Source: an uncultured Devosia sp. (lineage in GTDB: Bacteria > Pseudomonadota > Alphaproteobacteria > Rhizobiales > Devosiaceae). Taken from it: 14,003 bases of DNA. The notes under the pieces were generated by a model that saw only the letters and a program-made list of their open reading frames with translations, searched no databases and was not told the DNA's origin. Positions 1 through 6,148 of this stretch are shown here, one piece after another. Where the stretch lies: assembly GCA_946480655.1 (NCBI GenBank), contig CAMLKN010000035.1, forward strand, positions 1-14,003, written 5' to 3'. Numbering within the stretch: position 1 is the first letter of the stretch; every line of letters starts with the position of its first letter. The position numbers and the translations under genes are program-made.

Positions 1-1002
1 GTGCCCATGATTTCCGGCCGTGGCCTCGGTCATACCGGGGGCACGCTCGACAAGTTCGACTCAATCCCCGGCTACCAGACCCAGCCCGACAACACGCTTT
101 TCCGCAAGGTGGTGAAAGAGGCCGGCTGCGCCATCATCGGCCAGACCGCCGATCTGGCTCCCGCCGACAAGACGCTCTATGCCATTCGCGATGTCACCGG
201 AACGGTCGAATCCATCGCCCTCATCACCGCTTCGATCCTCTCGAAAAAGCTGGCCGCCGGTCTTGATGTGTTGATCCTTGACGTCAAGACCGGCACCGGC
301 GCCTTCATGCCCACGCTGGAGCAATCCCGCTCTCTCGCCGAAAGCCTCGTTACCGTGGCCAATGGCGCGGGCCTGAAGACCGGCGCGCTGATCACCGACA
401 TGAATGAGCCGCTGGCCTCCGCGGCAGGCAATGGGCTCGAAGTGCGCAATGCCGTGGACTTCCTTACCGGCAAGCACCAGGACGCCCGCCTGCGGGAGGT
501 CACCTTGGCCCTCTGCGCCGAAATCGCGCTGCTGACCGGCAAGGCGGCGACGCCGGACGCCGCACGCGGCTTGGTCGACAACGCCCTCGATTCCGGCCGC
601 GCCACAGAGCATTTCTCGAAAATGGTCACGGCGCTCGGCGGGCCCGCCGACTTTATTGACAACATGGACAGTCACCTCGCCCCCGCGCCCATCATCCGCG
701 ATGTCTTCGCGGAGGGGCATGGGATCATTTCGTCCATCGACACGCGCGGCGTCGGCATGGCTGTGGTGGCCCTCGGCGGCGGCCGCGCCACCCCCACGGA
801 CAAGATCGACCACCGCGTCGGCTTCGACCGCCTGGCGCCGCTCGGCGCCGCGGCCGACAGCCAGACCCCCATCGCCCGCATTCACGCTGCCGACGAGGCG
901 AGCGCCGCCGATGCCGAAGCCCGGCTCCGGCGCGCCTATGGCCTTGGCGGCACTGTGCCGAGCAATCCGCTGATCGCCGGCCGCATCGAGCCCAAGGAGT
1001 AG
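1..1002 (+). CDS. deoA: Thymidine phosphorylase, 5'-truncated by the window edge
   Basis: Cytoplasmic enzyme that splits thymidine (and deoxyuridine) with phosphate into the free base and 2-deoxyribose-1-phosphate, in pyrimidine nucleoside catabolism and salvage. The 333 visible residues match the C-terminal three quarters of DeoA: the glycine-rich stretch SGRGLGHTGGTLDK (residues 5-18), IGQTADLAPADK, and the substrate-site region with R63, S78 and K82. These correspond to R171, S186 and K190 of the E. coli enzyme with a constant offset of 108, so about 108 N-terminal residues lie before the window. The GTG at base 1 is therefore an internal codon, not a start. The stop is TAG at 1000-1002, and the deoB start follows after 3 nt; the deoB ribosome site AAGGAG (994-999) lies within the last deoA codons, so the two are probably translationally coupled. 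Confidence 0.95.
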   Translation: MPMISGRGLGHTGGTLDKFDSIPGYQTQPDNTLFRKVVKEAGCAIIGQTADLAPADKTLYAIRDVTGTVESIALITASILSKKLAAGLDVLILDVKTGTGAFMPTLEQSRSLAESLVTVANGAGLKTGALITDMNEPLASAAGNGLEVRNAVDFLTGKHQDARLREVTLALCAEIALLTGKAATPDAARGLVDNALDSGRATEHFSKMVTALGGPADFIDNMDSHLAPAPIIRDVFAEGHGIISSIDTRGVGMAVVALGGGRATPTDKIDHRVGFDRLAPLGAAADSQTPIARIHAADEASAADAEARLRRAYGLGGTVPSNPLIAGRIEPKE

Positions 1003-1005
1003 TCC

Positions 1006-2223
1006 ATGCCCCGCGCCATTGTCTGCCTGCTCGACAGCGTCGGGATCGGCGGCGCTCCCGATGCCGCCGCCTATGGCGATGAAGGTTCGAACACGGTCGG
1101 CCACATCGCCGAATGGGCCGCCGCCGGCAAGGCGGATCGCGACGGGCTGCGCACCGGCCCGCTCCACGTGCCCAACATGGACGCCATGGGCCTCGGCGCC
1201 GCCATAAAACTCTCGACCGGCATCCTCCCGCCCAATCTCTCGGCCACGCCGAAGGGCGGCCGCTTTGGCGTCGGGCGGGAGGTGTCGAAGGGCAAGGATA
1301 CGCCCTCTGGGCACTGGGAAATTGCCGGCGTGCCGGTGCCTTTTGAGTGGGGATATTTTCCGCAGACCCAGCCGACTTTCCCGCCGGAGCTCATTGCCGA
1401 GTTCTTGAAGCGAACCGGGCTGCCGGGCATTCTCGGCAACAAGCACGCTTCGGGTACGACGGTCATCGCGGAACTGGGCGAGGAACACATCCGCACCGGC
1501 ATGCCCATCTGCTATACGTCCATCGACTCGGTGTTCCAGATTGCCGCCCACGAGACCCATTTCGGGCTCGAGAGGCTCTACGACATCTGCAAAATCGCGT
1601 TCGAGCTGACCGCGCCGCTGAAGATTGGCCGCGTCATCGCCCGGCCATTCATCGGTGAAACCGCCGAGACCTTCAAGCGCACGGGCAATCGCCGCGACTT
1701 CGCCATTTCCCCGCCCGAGCCGACCCTGCTCGACCGCAATGCGGCGGCCGGCAACCAGGTCTATGCCATCGGCAAGATTTCCGACATCTATGCCGGCTCC
1801 GGCGTCACCCACAAGCTCAAGGGAACGGGCATTCCGCAGCTCTTCGACAAGACGCTCGAAGCCCTGGACATGGCCGCCGACCGCGCCTTCATCATGACCA
1901 ATTTCGTCGATTTCGACAGCGAATACGGTCACCGCCGCGACGTGCCCGGCTATGCCGCTGCCCTTGAGCAATTTGACGCGCGCCTCCCCGAACTGATCGC
2001 CAGGCTGCGTCATGACGATCTCCTGGTGCTTACCGCCGACCATGGCAATGATCCAACCTGGCCGGGCACCGATCACACGCGCGAACAGGTGCCGATCCTG
2101 GTCTTTTCCCCAGCCCTGCCCATGGGAGAGATTGGCATTCGCCCCACCTTCGCTGATATAGGAGAAAGCATCGCCGCATGGCTGGGCCTGCCCCCGGGCC
2201 GCCATGGCAAGTCTTTCCTGTAA
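1006..2223 (+). CDS. deoB: Phosphopentomutase
   Basis: Interconverts (deoxy)ribose-1-phosphate and the 5-phosphate, passing the deoxyribose-1-phosphate made by DeoA into central metabolism. At 405 aa it is the usual length for bacterial DeoB. The metal ligands of the alkaline-phosphatase-like fold are in place: D10 ([12 protein letters not shown]), D302 and H309 in the [10 protein letters not shown] segment, D345-H346 in TADHGND, and H357 in GTDHTRE. The phospho-acceptor threonine is T99 in [10 protein letters not shown]. The start is the ATG 3 nt after deoA, served by AAGGAG at 994-999. It is the second gene of a deoA-deoB-upp operon. The long open frame on the opposite strand is a GC-bias shadow. 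Confidence 0.97.
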   Translation: MPRAIVCLLDSVGIGGAPDAAAYGDEGSNTVGHIAEWAAAGKADRDGLRTGPLHVPNMDAMGLGAAIKLSTGILPPNLSATPKGGRFGVGREVSKGKDTPSGHWEIAGVPVPFEWGYFPQTQPTFPPELIAEFLKRTGLPGILGNKHASGTTVIAELGEEHIRTGMPICYTSIDSVFQIAAHETHFGLERLYDICKIAFELTAPLKIGRVIARPFIGETAETFKRTGNRRDFAISPPEPTLLDRNAAAGNQVYAIGKISDIYAGSGVTHKLKGTGIPQLFDKTLEALDMAADRAFIMTNFVDFDSEYGHRRDVPGYAAALEQFDARLPELIARLRHDDLLVLTADHGNDPTWPGTDHTREQVPILVFSPALPMGEIGIRPTFADIGESIAAWLGLPPGRHGKSFL

Positions 2224-2246
2224 CGCAAGCAAATAGAGGTGTTTCG

Positions 2247-2888
2247 ATGAGCAGAACCGAAGGCAATGTGACGGTCATCGATCACCCGCTGATCCAGCAC
2301 AAGCTGACGATCATGCGCAACAAGGAGACCTCCATTGCCGGGTTCCGGCGGCTCCTGCGCGAAATCGCGCACCTGATGTGCTATGAGGTCACCCGCGACC
2401 TCGAGCTGGAAATGATCCCCATCGAAACGCCGATGGCGCAGATGGAGAGCCCGTCCATCAAGGGCAAGAAGCTGGTCTTCGCCTCCATCCTGCGTGCTGG
2501 TAATGGCTTGCTCGACGGCATGCTCGACCTCGTCCCGGCCGCCCGCGTCGCCCATATCGGCATCTATCGCGACCACGAGACGCTCGAGCCGGTCGAATAC
2601 TACTTCAAGGCGCCAAGCCAGCTCGACGACCGCCTGATCATCGTTGTCGACCCCATGCTGGCGACCGGCAATTCGGCCACCGCTGCCATCGAAAAGCTCA
2701 AGGAACGCGGCGCCAACAATATCCGCTTCCTGTGCCTCTTGGCCGCGCCCGAAGGCATCCGCAATTTTTCCGCCGCCCATCCGGACGTGCCGGTCTTCAC
2801 CGCCTCGATCGACAGCCATCTCAACGAGAAGGGCTATATCGTCCCGGGTCTGGGTGACGCCGGCGACCGCATGTACGGGACGAAGTGA
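2247..2888 (+). CDS. upp: Uracil phosphoribosyltransferase
   Basis: Converts uracil and PRPP to UMP and pyrophosphate, recapturing base released by nucleoside phosphorolysis. The 213 aa product has the family's usual length. It carries the PRPP-binding loop [13 protein letters not shown] (residues 134-146) and the uracil-binding C-terminal segment [13 protein letters not shown] (196-208). The PRPP loop reads ATGNS where E. coli has ATGGS. The frame stays open upstream to 2178 inside deoB, but the start chosen is ATG 2247: homology begins there ([20 protein letters not shown]) and AGAGG lies a few bases upstream (2235-2239). The gap to deoB is 23 nt, so upp is probably co-transcribed with deoA-deoB and is the last gene of the operon. 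Confidence 0.96.
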   Translation: MSRTEGNVTVIDHPLIQHKLTIMRNKETSIAGFRRLLREIAHLMCYEVTRDLELEMIPIETPMAQMESPSIKGKKLVFASILRAGNGLLDGMLDLVPAARVAHIGIYRDHETLEPVEYYFKAPSQLDDRLIIVVDPMLATGNSATAAIEKLKERGANNIRFLCLLAAPEGIRNFSAAHPDVPVFTASIDSHLNEKGYIVPGLGDAGDRMYGTK

Positions 2889-3044
2889 CGGTCCTCACGC
2901 GCTAGACGCGCTCCGGACGGGGCGCGCGACGCGCGAGGTCCCCGCTGCGCTCGTCCAAATGCTGCCCCTACACCTCTCCCTTTGGGGGAGAGGTCGCCGC
3001 GTAGTGGCGGGTGAGGGGGCCTTTCCAGGCAGCAGATGCGAGGT
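2889..3044. repeat. Intergenic hairpin/repeat element between convergent genes
   Basis: This 156 nt gap between upp and the HAD gene holds no gene. Bases 2918-2944 contain an imperfect GC-only hairpin (CGGGG/CCCCG outer arms, CGCGCG-A-CGCGCG inside). Bases 2972-2994 contain a perfect 9-bp inverted repeat, ACCTCTCCC / GGGAGAGGT with a 5-nt loop. It is followed by a GCCGC...GTGGCGGGTGAGGGGG tail ending near 3019. The combination of a CCTCTCCC hairpin with a GGCGGGTGAGGGGG tail resembles short palindromic repeats that I recall from many GC-rich proteobacterial intergenic regions. Only one copy is present here, so repetitiveness is not shown by this sequence. Its position suggests transcript 3'-end protection or termination for both converging genes. 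Confidence 0.55.
2972..2994. terminator. Possible bidirectional transcript-end hairpin (upp / HAD gene)
   Basis: Perfect 9-bp stem (ACCTCTCCC with GGGAGAGGT) and TTTGG loop, about 84 nt past the upp stop and about 50 nt past the HAD stop on the other strand. Neither side has a clear T-run, so it is not a textbook intrinsic terminator. It could act with Rho or simply as a 3' stability hairpin. Confidence 0.4.
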
Positions 3045-3671
3045 TTACTCCGCCTTGAGCGGCAGGCCCAGGGCGATCAGGTCGGCGCGCAGATGCACCG
3101 GGTCCTTGAAGTGGATGCCCTTCATGCCGAACTTTCGGGCCGCCACGATATTGGGCTCGCTGTCATCGATGAAGACACAGGCATCCGGCGCGAGGCCATA
3201 GCGCTCGCAGAACACCCGATAGAGCCGCGGATCGGGCTTGACCAGGCCTTCAAGGCCCGACACCACCACGCCGTCGAACTTTTCGAGGAACGGCCATTCG
3301 CCGAGGCAGCTCACCCATTTCTCCCATGAGAAATTGGTGATGGCGAAGGTGGGGATGTCCTGCTCGATCAGCTCGTTGTGGATATCCAGCGTGCCCTGGA
3401 TGAACCCGCCGACGGTCTCCTTCCAGCGCGTGTCGAAGGCCTGGATCTCGCGCCAGTATTTGGGGAAGCGGGTGATGAGCTTGGCTACGCCCTCGGCATA
3501 GATTTCACCCGCGTCGAATTCGAGGTTCCAGTCCCCCGTGCAGATGGTCTGATGGAACCAGAGCGCATCCTCTTCCGTCTCGAAGAGCTTGCGGAACAGG
3601 TACATCGGGTTCCAGTCGACGAAGACGCCGCCCAGGTCGAAGACGGGGATGATGGTATCGTGCTCGTGCAT
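3045..3671 (-). CDS. HAD-superfamily (subfamily IA) hydrolase, YihX-like phosphatase
   Basis: Soluble 208 aa haloacid-dehalogenase-type hydrolase, probably a phosphatase acting on a small phosphorylated metabolite; the substrate cannot be read from the sequence. All four HAD motifs are visible: motif I FDLGGVFVDW with nucleophile D12, motif II ITNFS (T112), motif III lysine K145 in VKPDP, and motif IV FIDDSEPN with D169-D170. Residues between about 20 and 90 form the helical cap typical of subfamily IA. In motif I the usual second aspartate (DxD) is glycine (D12-L-G14). This is also seen in the YihX/epoxide-hydrolase N-domain branch (DLGNV/DLGGV), so it need not be inactive. Start ATG at 3671 has GGAAG 5 nt upstream. 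It lies 69 nt downstream of the tadE pair on the same strand. No link to pili is evident, but it could receive read-through. Confidence 0.85.
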   Translation of the reverse strand: MHEHDTIIPVFDLGGVFVDWNPMYLFRKLFETEEDALWFHQTICTGDWNLEFDAGEIYAEGVAKLITRFPKYWREIQAFDTRWKETVGGFIQGTLDIHNELIEQDIPTFAITNFSWEKWVSCLGEWPFLEKFDGVVVSGLEGLVKPDPRLYRVFCERYGLAPDACVFIDDSEPNIVAARKFGMKGIHFKDPVHLRADLIALGLPLKAE

Positions 3672-3740
3672 GCGGGCTTCCGGGGCGTGAAGAATTGTGC
3701 CGGGCTTGTGCCACGCCCCTTGGCGACCCGCAAGCCGCCA
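3672..3740 (-). other. Intergenic stretch with a weak hairpin between tadE-like gene and HAD gene
   Basis: Contains nested inverted repeats GGCTTG (3703-3708)/CAAGCC (3731-3736) and GCCA (3710-3713)/TGGC (3721-3724), with unequal spacers. On the minus strand it follows the second tadE-like gene. There is no U-run, so termination is uncertain. The ribosome site of the HAD gene (GGAAG, 3677-3681) lies in this gap. Confidence 0.3.
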
Positions 3741-4316
3741 TCAGTTGAGCGTGATGTCTTCCCCGAAGCGCGGCATGAAGTAGCTGGACCGATAGAGATC
3801 GATCGGCTGGTTGATGATGATGCCAAGAAGCGGTGTGTAGGAATAGGAGGCTTCGGCAGCGATCACCATGCGGTCGAGCGATATGGCAACCATTTCTGCG
3901 GGCAGCGGGTATTCGTCGCCCACGGTGTGGGGTGTCGTCGCCGAATAGACGCCATTGAGGTATTGGCGCGTCCACACCACGGTGGTCGTGCCATCCGCAG
4001 CCACGTCCACGGCGGTCACCACCTGCAGGACGTCCGTCGGGGAATAGGGTGTCATGATGCCGCTGGCGGCCCGGAAATAGTCCTGCAGCTGGCTCGCCGA
4101 AATCGTCTCATCGGCCCGCGCCACCAGGTCACCCACTGCGCCCGCCACCGACTGCACCTTGCGGTCCATGGTGATCAGCGTGCTGGCCTCCAGCGTGCCC
4201 AGATAGACGACCAGCATGACCGGAAGGATGAGCGCGAATTCGACGGCGGCGGCACCCTTCTCCGCAAGCGTCAGGCGCGCGACAGCCCTGAGGACCCAGT
4301 GCAGCCTCGCTCTCAT
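3741..4316 (-). CDS. TadE-like pseudopilin (Tad pilus minor component)
   Basis: 191 aa membrane-anchored protein of the TadE/TadF family, minor pilin-like parts of Tad/Flp pili. The N-terminus has a basic leader (MRARLHWVLRAVARLTLAEK) followed by G21-AAAVEFALILPVMLVVYLG. This is a prepilin-peptidase-type site: cleavage after G21 would put E26 at position 5 of the mature protein, followed by one hydrophobic helix (about 27-45). The rest (about 60-190) is a predicted periplasmic domain. Its start ATG overlaps the stop of the upstream tadE-like gene (ATGA at 4316-4313), so the two are translationally coupled and probably work as a TadE/TadF pair. The local CpaA peptidase is the likely processing enzyme. 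I cannot tell tadE from tadF with certainty, so no symbol is given. Confidence 0.85.
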   Translation of the reverse strand: MRARLHWVLRAVARLTLAEKGAAAVEFALILPVMLVVYLGTLEASTLITMDRKVQSVAGAVGDLVARADETISASQLQDYFRAASGIMTPYSPTDVLQVVTAVDVAADGTTTVVWTRQYLNGVYSATTPHTVGDEYPLPAEMVAISLDRMVIAAEASYSYTPLLGIIINQPIDLYRSSYFMPRFGEDITLN

Positions 4317-4864
4317 GAGAAGGGCTCGTTCTGGAATACGGTGGCCGATCCCATGAGACGCCGCCCGTCAGCCATGTTGGAAAGGCCCAGCGGCCCGAGT
4401 TGAACCATGATGGGATAGCGGTAATAGACCTGCACCAGCACGACTGATCGGCCGGCGCCCGGCGTCCAGCCTTCGCTGTCGGACCATTCACAGGGCGCAA
4501 AGCACGGGGAGGGCAGGGGTGGCGCCACGGTGGCGGACTGGAAATTGGTGACCACGTTCACCCGCACATGCAGGCCCGCACAATCGGGGAACAGGCCATA
4601 GAGCCGATTGCACACGTCGGCCCGGAACTGTTCGAGGGTCATGCCATCCCCCTGTGCCTGCCCGGTGCGGATGGCGCGCGAGGCATCGTGCACCGCACTT
4701 TCGAGCACCTGCGAGGCGAGGAAGATCACCGAAGTCTGGAGAATGGCGCCGATAATGGCAAAGAAGGGAAAGGCCAGGACGCCAAATTCGATCGCCGTCA
4801 CGGCGCTTTCGTCGCGCAGGAAACGGCGGCCCTTGCGGCCCAGCTCTTCCACAATTCCGAACAC
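4313..4864 (-). CDS. TadE-family pseudopilin (Tad pilus minor component)
   Basis: 183 aa single-pass membrane protein, first gene of the minus-strand tadE pair. The conserved TadE signature DESAVTAIEFGVLAFPFF spans residues 18-35, with E26 at the position that follows a prepilin-type cleavage site (after A21, the pattern reported for TadE/TadF) and a hydrophobic helix to about residue 50. The C-terminal part has four cysteines (C85, C95, C121, C125) that could form disulfides in the periplasm. The start is a GTG (4864-4862). The only other early candidate in frame is a GTG at 4852, also without a strong Shine-Dalgarno, so the exact start is uncertain. A hairpin and a CtrA-like box lie upstream. 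The 3' end overlaps the next tadE-like gene by 4 nt. Confidence 0.85.
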   Translation of the reverse strand: MFGIVEELGRKGRRFLRDESAVTAIEFGVLAFPFFAIIGAILQTSVIFLASQVLESAVHDASRAIRTGQAQGDGMTLEQFRADVCNRLYGLFPDCAGLHVRVNVVTNFQSATVAPPLPSPCFAPCEWSDSEGWTPGAGRSVVLVQVYYRYPIMVQLGPLGLSNMADGRRLMGSATVFQNEPFS

Positions 4865-5031
4865 GGACTGGCAGACCCCCGAAATACTTCGGGGCCAAGC
4901 CTATGGGCTTACCCTAACCCAAAGGTTAGTTTGTCCCGCAAAAAGCGAGCGCCACGCCCGGGTGGTTAACAGGGGACTAACGCCGGTCTGGCGTTGACCG
5001 GGATTGTTCCAGCATCAGGCTGCGATGCCGC
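4865..5031 (-). promoter_or_regulatory. Upstream region of the tadE pair, with hairpins and a CtrA-like box
   Basis: These 167 nt separate the CpaC-like small gene (stop at 5032) from the tadE pair; both read leftward. The region contains three short inverted repeats: CCCCGAA/TTCGGGG (4877-4894, 4-nt loop, 13 nt before the GTG start), CTAACC/GGTTAG (4914-4929) and AACGCC/GGCGTT (4979-4995). The rightmost one could end the upstream transcript but has no U-run. The leftmost sits in the predicted leader of the tadE mRNA. A CtrA-type box at 4966-4980 makes this a likely independent promoter region. Confidence 0.5.
4966..4980 (-). promoter_or_regulatory. CtrA-like binding site upstream of the tadE pair
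   Basis: On the minus strand the sequence reads TTAG-TCCCCTG-TTAACC, against the published Caulobacter CtrA consensus TTAA-N7-TTAA(C). That is seven of eight fixed bases with the exact 7-nt spacer. It lies about 100 nt before the GTG start of the first tadE-like gene. CtrA binding is inferred from the match alone. Confidence 0.5.
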
Positions 5032-5478
5032 TCAGTTGGCTCCAGACTGCACCAGTTGCGAGGATGCCAGTGCCTGCGTCGAGAAGCCGGTATCATCGCC
5101 CATCATCACCACGGGCTGGCAAACCGGGGCGCAGGCCAGGGTCGTGCGGCTCTGCCCCTGATAGACGGTCATCACGCCGGCTGTCATCTGCACCACCTCG
5201 ATCAAGGTATCCGCCACCGGCTCCCCGCGGCTGTCCAGCACGATCAGATTGGTCTGGCCATAGCTCTTGCCGGTCAGGATCAGGGTCTGGGGGTCCTGGA
5301 TGGTGACATCGGCGACGCCCGGATTGCCCACGATGACCGTGGCCGCCGGAGCGCTGATGCGCAGCACCCGCGCCATGTTCACATTGACGCTGATGGGAGC
5401 GCCATCCTGGGCCATGGCGGGCATCGGCCCGGCAAGGGTCGTGGCAAGCAACAGGGCAAGGGCGGCAAGTCGGGCCAT
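5032..5478 (-). CDS. Small exported protein made of a CpaC/secretin N-terminal domain
   Basis: 148 aa protein with a signal peptide (MARLAALALLLATTLAGPMPAMA, cleavage near A23 before QDG). It continues directly into a domain resembling the pilus-formation N-terminal region found at the start of CpaC secretins: VNVNMARVLRISAPAATVIVGNPGVADVTIQD, then TLILTGKSYGQTNLIVLD. The same pattern occurs in the full secretin of this window at about residues 50-120. No secretin barrel follows; the protein ends with a short tail containing C116 and C120 (CAPVC), a possible disulfide. It is probably periplasmic and perhaps an accessory that contacts the secretin, the pilus or the outer membrane. Single-domain proteins of this kind are known near flp genes in alphaproteobacteria, with no role I can state. 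ATG start at 5478 has only a weak Shine-Dalgarno. Confidence 0.75.
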   Translation of the reverse strand: MARLAALALLLATTLAGPMPAMAQDGAPISVNVNMARVLRISAPAATVIVGNPGVADVTIQDPQTLILTGKSYGQTNLIVLDSRGEPVADTLIEVVQMTAGVMTVYQGQSRTTLACAPVCQPVVMMGDDTGFSTQALASSQLVQSGAN

Positions 5479-5585
5479 GACGATAATCCGGGGTACTGAT
5501 ACGCTCCCTCTAGGTTCCCCCGGAATGGTAAATACTTGGCAAACGACCCGAGGATTGCCTGTCCGGAGCGCCAGGCAGTCAAGGG

Positions 5586-5591
5586 TATACT
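5586..5591 (+). promoter_or_regulatory. Putative -10 hexamer TATACT upstream of the small ORF
   Basis: TATACT within GGGTATACTATAG is close to the sigma-70 -10 consensus and stands out in GC-rich DNA. No good -35 sits at 16-18 nt; the nearest, TTGCCT at 5555-5560, is 25 nt away. The predicted transcript would start near 5598 and carry the 22-codon frame and possibly flp. Confidence 0.3.
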
Positions 5592-5639
5592 ATAGGCGAG
5601 TGCTGGTTCTCCGTCCTCTTGCTCCCAACAGGAGTTGAG

Positions 5640-5708
5640 ATGTCGTTTCGCGCCAATCTTGCGTCAAATCCATTGCTTAAACCTTTATCTACTTTTGTAA
5701 CCTGTTGA
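5640..5708 (+). CDS. Possible 22-aa small ORF or leader peptide upstream of flp
   Basis: ATG at 5640 preceded at 5 nt by AGGAG (5630-5634), one of the better Shine-Dalgarno placements in this window. It runs 22 codons (MSFRANLASNPLLKPLSTFVTC) to TGA at 5706-5708 and ends 151 nt before the flp start. A TATACT hexamer lies 48 nt upstream of the ATG. The peptide has no recognisable family and the frame is short enough to arise by chance. It could be a regulatory leader, a real small protein or noise. Confidence 0.3.
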   Translation: MSFRANLASNPLLKPLSTFVTC

Positions 5709-5756
5709 TAGGCAAGAACAATACGTCCGACGACTGTGGTCCGGCAGGCGCGCCGA

Positions 5757-5771
5757 TTAACGCTATTTCAA
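5757..5771 (+). promoter_or_regulatory. CtrA-like binding site upstream of flp
   Basis: TTAA-CGCTATT-TCAACC matches the CtrA consensus TTAA-N7-TTAA(C) at seven of eight fixed bases with exact spacing, 88 nt before the pilin ATG. It starts within the 9-mer CCGATTAAC (5753-5761), which recurs exactly upstream of cpaB (6771-6779). In Caulobacter the homologous pilin gene pilA is a CtrA target, which makes the match credible. Binding itself is inferred. Confidence 0.55.
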
Positions 5772-5859
5772 CCTGTGACCGGTAGCGTTGAGCCATGTTC
5801 GATGTGTGACGTGGTCCGACGCTGCAGTCACTCGAGGACGTGTAAAAAGGAGCCTGGGA

Positions 5860-6033
5860 ATGAAAATTTTCGCACGTTTCGCGCAGGATGAGTCGGGCGC
5901 GACTGCAATCGAGTACGGCCTGATCGCCGCACTTATCTCTGTTGGTATCATCCTTGCTGCCACCGCTCTCGGTAACAGCCTTGGTGACCTGTTCAACGGT
6001 ATCTCTGATACCCTTGAAAACAATATGCCGTAA
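5860..6033 (+). CDS. flp: Flp/Fap-type pilin, major subunit of the Tad pilus
   Basis: 57 aa prepilin (called pilA in Caulobacter). A short leader MKIFARFAQDESG is followed by the processing motif G13-ATAIEY, with cleavage after G13 putting E18-Y19 at mature positions 5 and 6, the hallmark of Flp pilins. The hydrophobic helix runs from about residue 20 to 39, and the mature subunit has about 44 residues. The frame is open from 5788, but ATG 5860 is chosen: AAGGAG at 5847-5852 lies 7 nt upstream and the leader then has the normal length. A strong intrinsic terminator follows, as expected for a pilin made in far greater amount than the assembly machine. CpaA, encoded next, is the likely leader peptidase; CpaF/TadB/TadC assemble the fibre. 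Confidence 0.96.
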   Translation: MKIFARFAQDESGATAIEYGLIAALISVGIILAATALGNSLGDLFNGISDTLENNMP

Positions 6034-6055
6034 GCGTTCCGGATCATCGGAAACT

Positions 6056-6096
6056 GGGAAGGGAAGGTCGTCAAGGCCTTCCCTTTCCGCTTTTTT
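6056..6096 (+). terminator. Intrinsic terminator after flp
   Basis: A 12-bp stem (GGGAAGGGAAGG at 6056-6067 with CCTTCCCTTTCC at 6077-6088, one G-T pair) with a 9-nt loop, then GC and six T (6091-6096). It starts 22 nt after the flp stop. This is a textbook Rho-independent terminator that should limit read-through into cpaA. Confidence 0.9.
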
Positions 6097-6148
6097 AAGC
6101 CCCGCTTGCTAGGCTCACCCTGACGTCGATCGTTCCGGGGATTGTCCT

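Larger units (their letters stand above)
5479..5859. promoter_or_regulatory. Divergent regulatory region between the CpaC-like gene and flp
   Basis: This 381 nt region is more AT-rich than its surroundings and must hold promoters in both directions. Visible elements are: a TATACT (5586-5591) -10-like hexamer; a 22-codon frame with a Shine-Dalgarno at 5640-5708; a CtrA-like box at 5757-5771; the flp ribosome site at 5847-5852; and an 8-mer GTGGTCCG repeated at 5736-5743 and 5811-5818. On the minus strand a TTGACT (5582-5577) could be a -35 for the CpaC-like gene, but no convincing -10 accompanies it. Confidence 0.5.

Noticed and set aside
1..3. GTG at base 1 as the true start of deoA
   Set aside because: Alignment of R63, S78 and K82 with the E. 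coli catalytic residues shows about 108 residues missing, so this GTG is an internal valine codon.
61..2232. 723-codon open frame on the minus strand across deoA and deoB
   Set aside because: It lies opposite two certain genes, its translation is Gly/Ala/Arg/Asp-rich with no recognisable domain, and such frames are common opposite GC-rich genes because of third-position GC bias.
3378..4403. 341-codon plus-strand frame across the HAD and tadE-like genes
   Set aside because: Antisense to two genes with clear family motifs; its own translation shows no family and no Shine-Dalgarno.
5525..5543. Minus-strand TTTG-N7-TTTACC as a CtrA box for the CpaC-like gene
   Set aside because: Three mismatches to the consensus, too weak to list beside the one-mismatch boxes.
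5736..5818. Repeated 8-mer GTGGTCCG (5736-5743 and 5811-5818) as operator repeats for flp
   Set aside because: Only 8 bases, 75 nt apart, no symmetry, and GC-rich 8-mers recur by chance; noted in the region entry only.
6095..6109. TTAA-N7-TTGC as a CtrA box for cpaA
   Set aside because: Two mismatches to the consensus, and the first half is formed by the T-run of the flp terminator.
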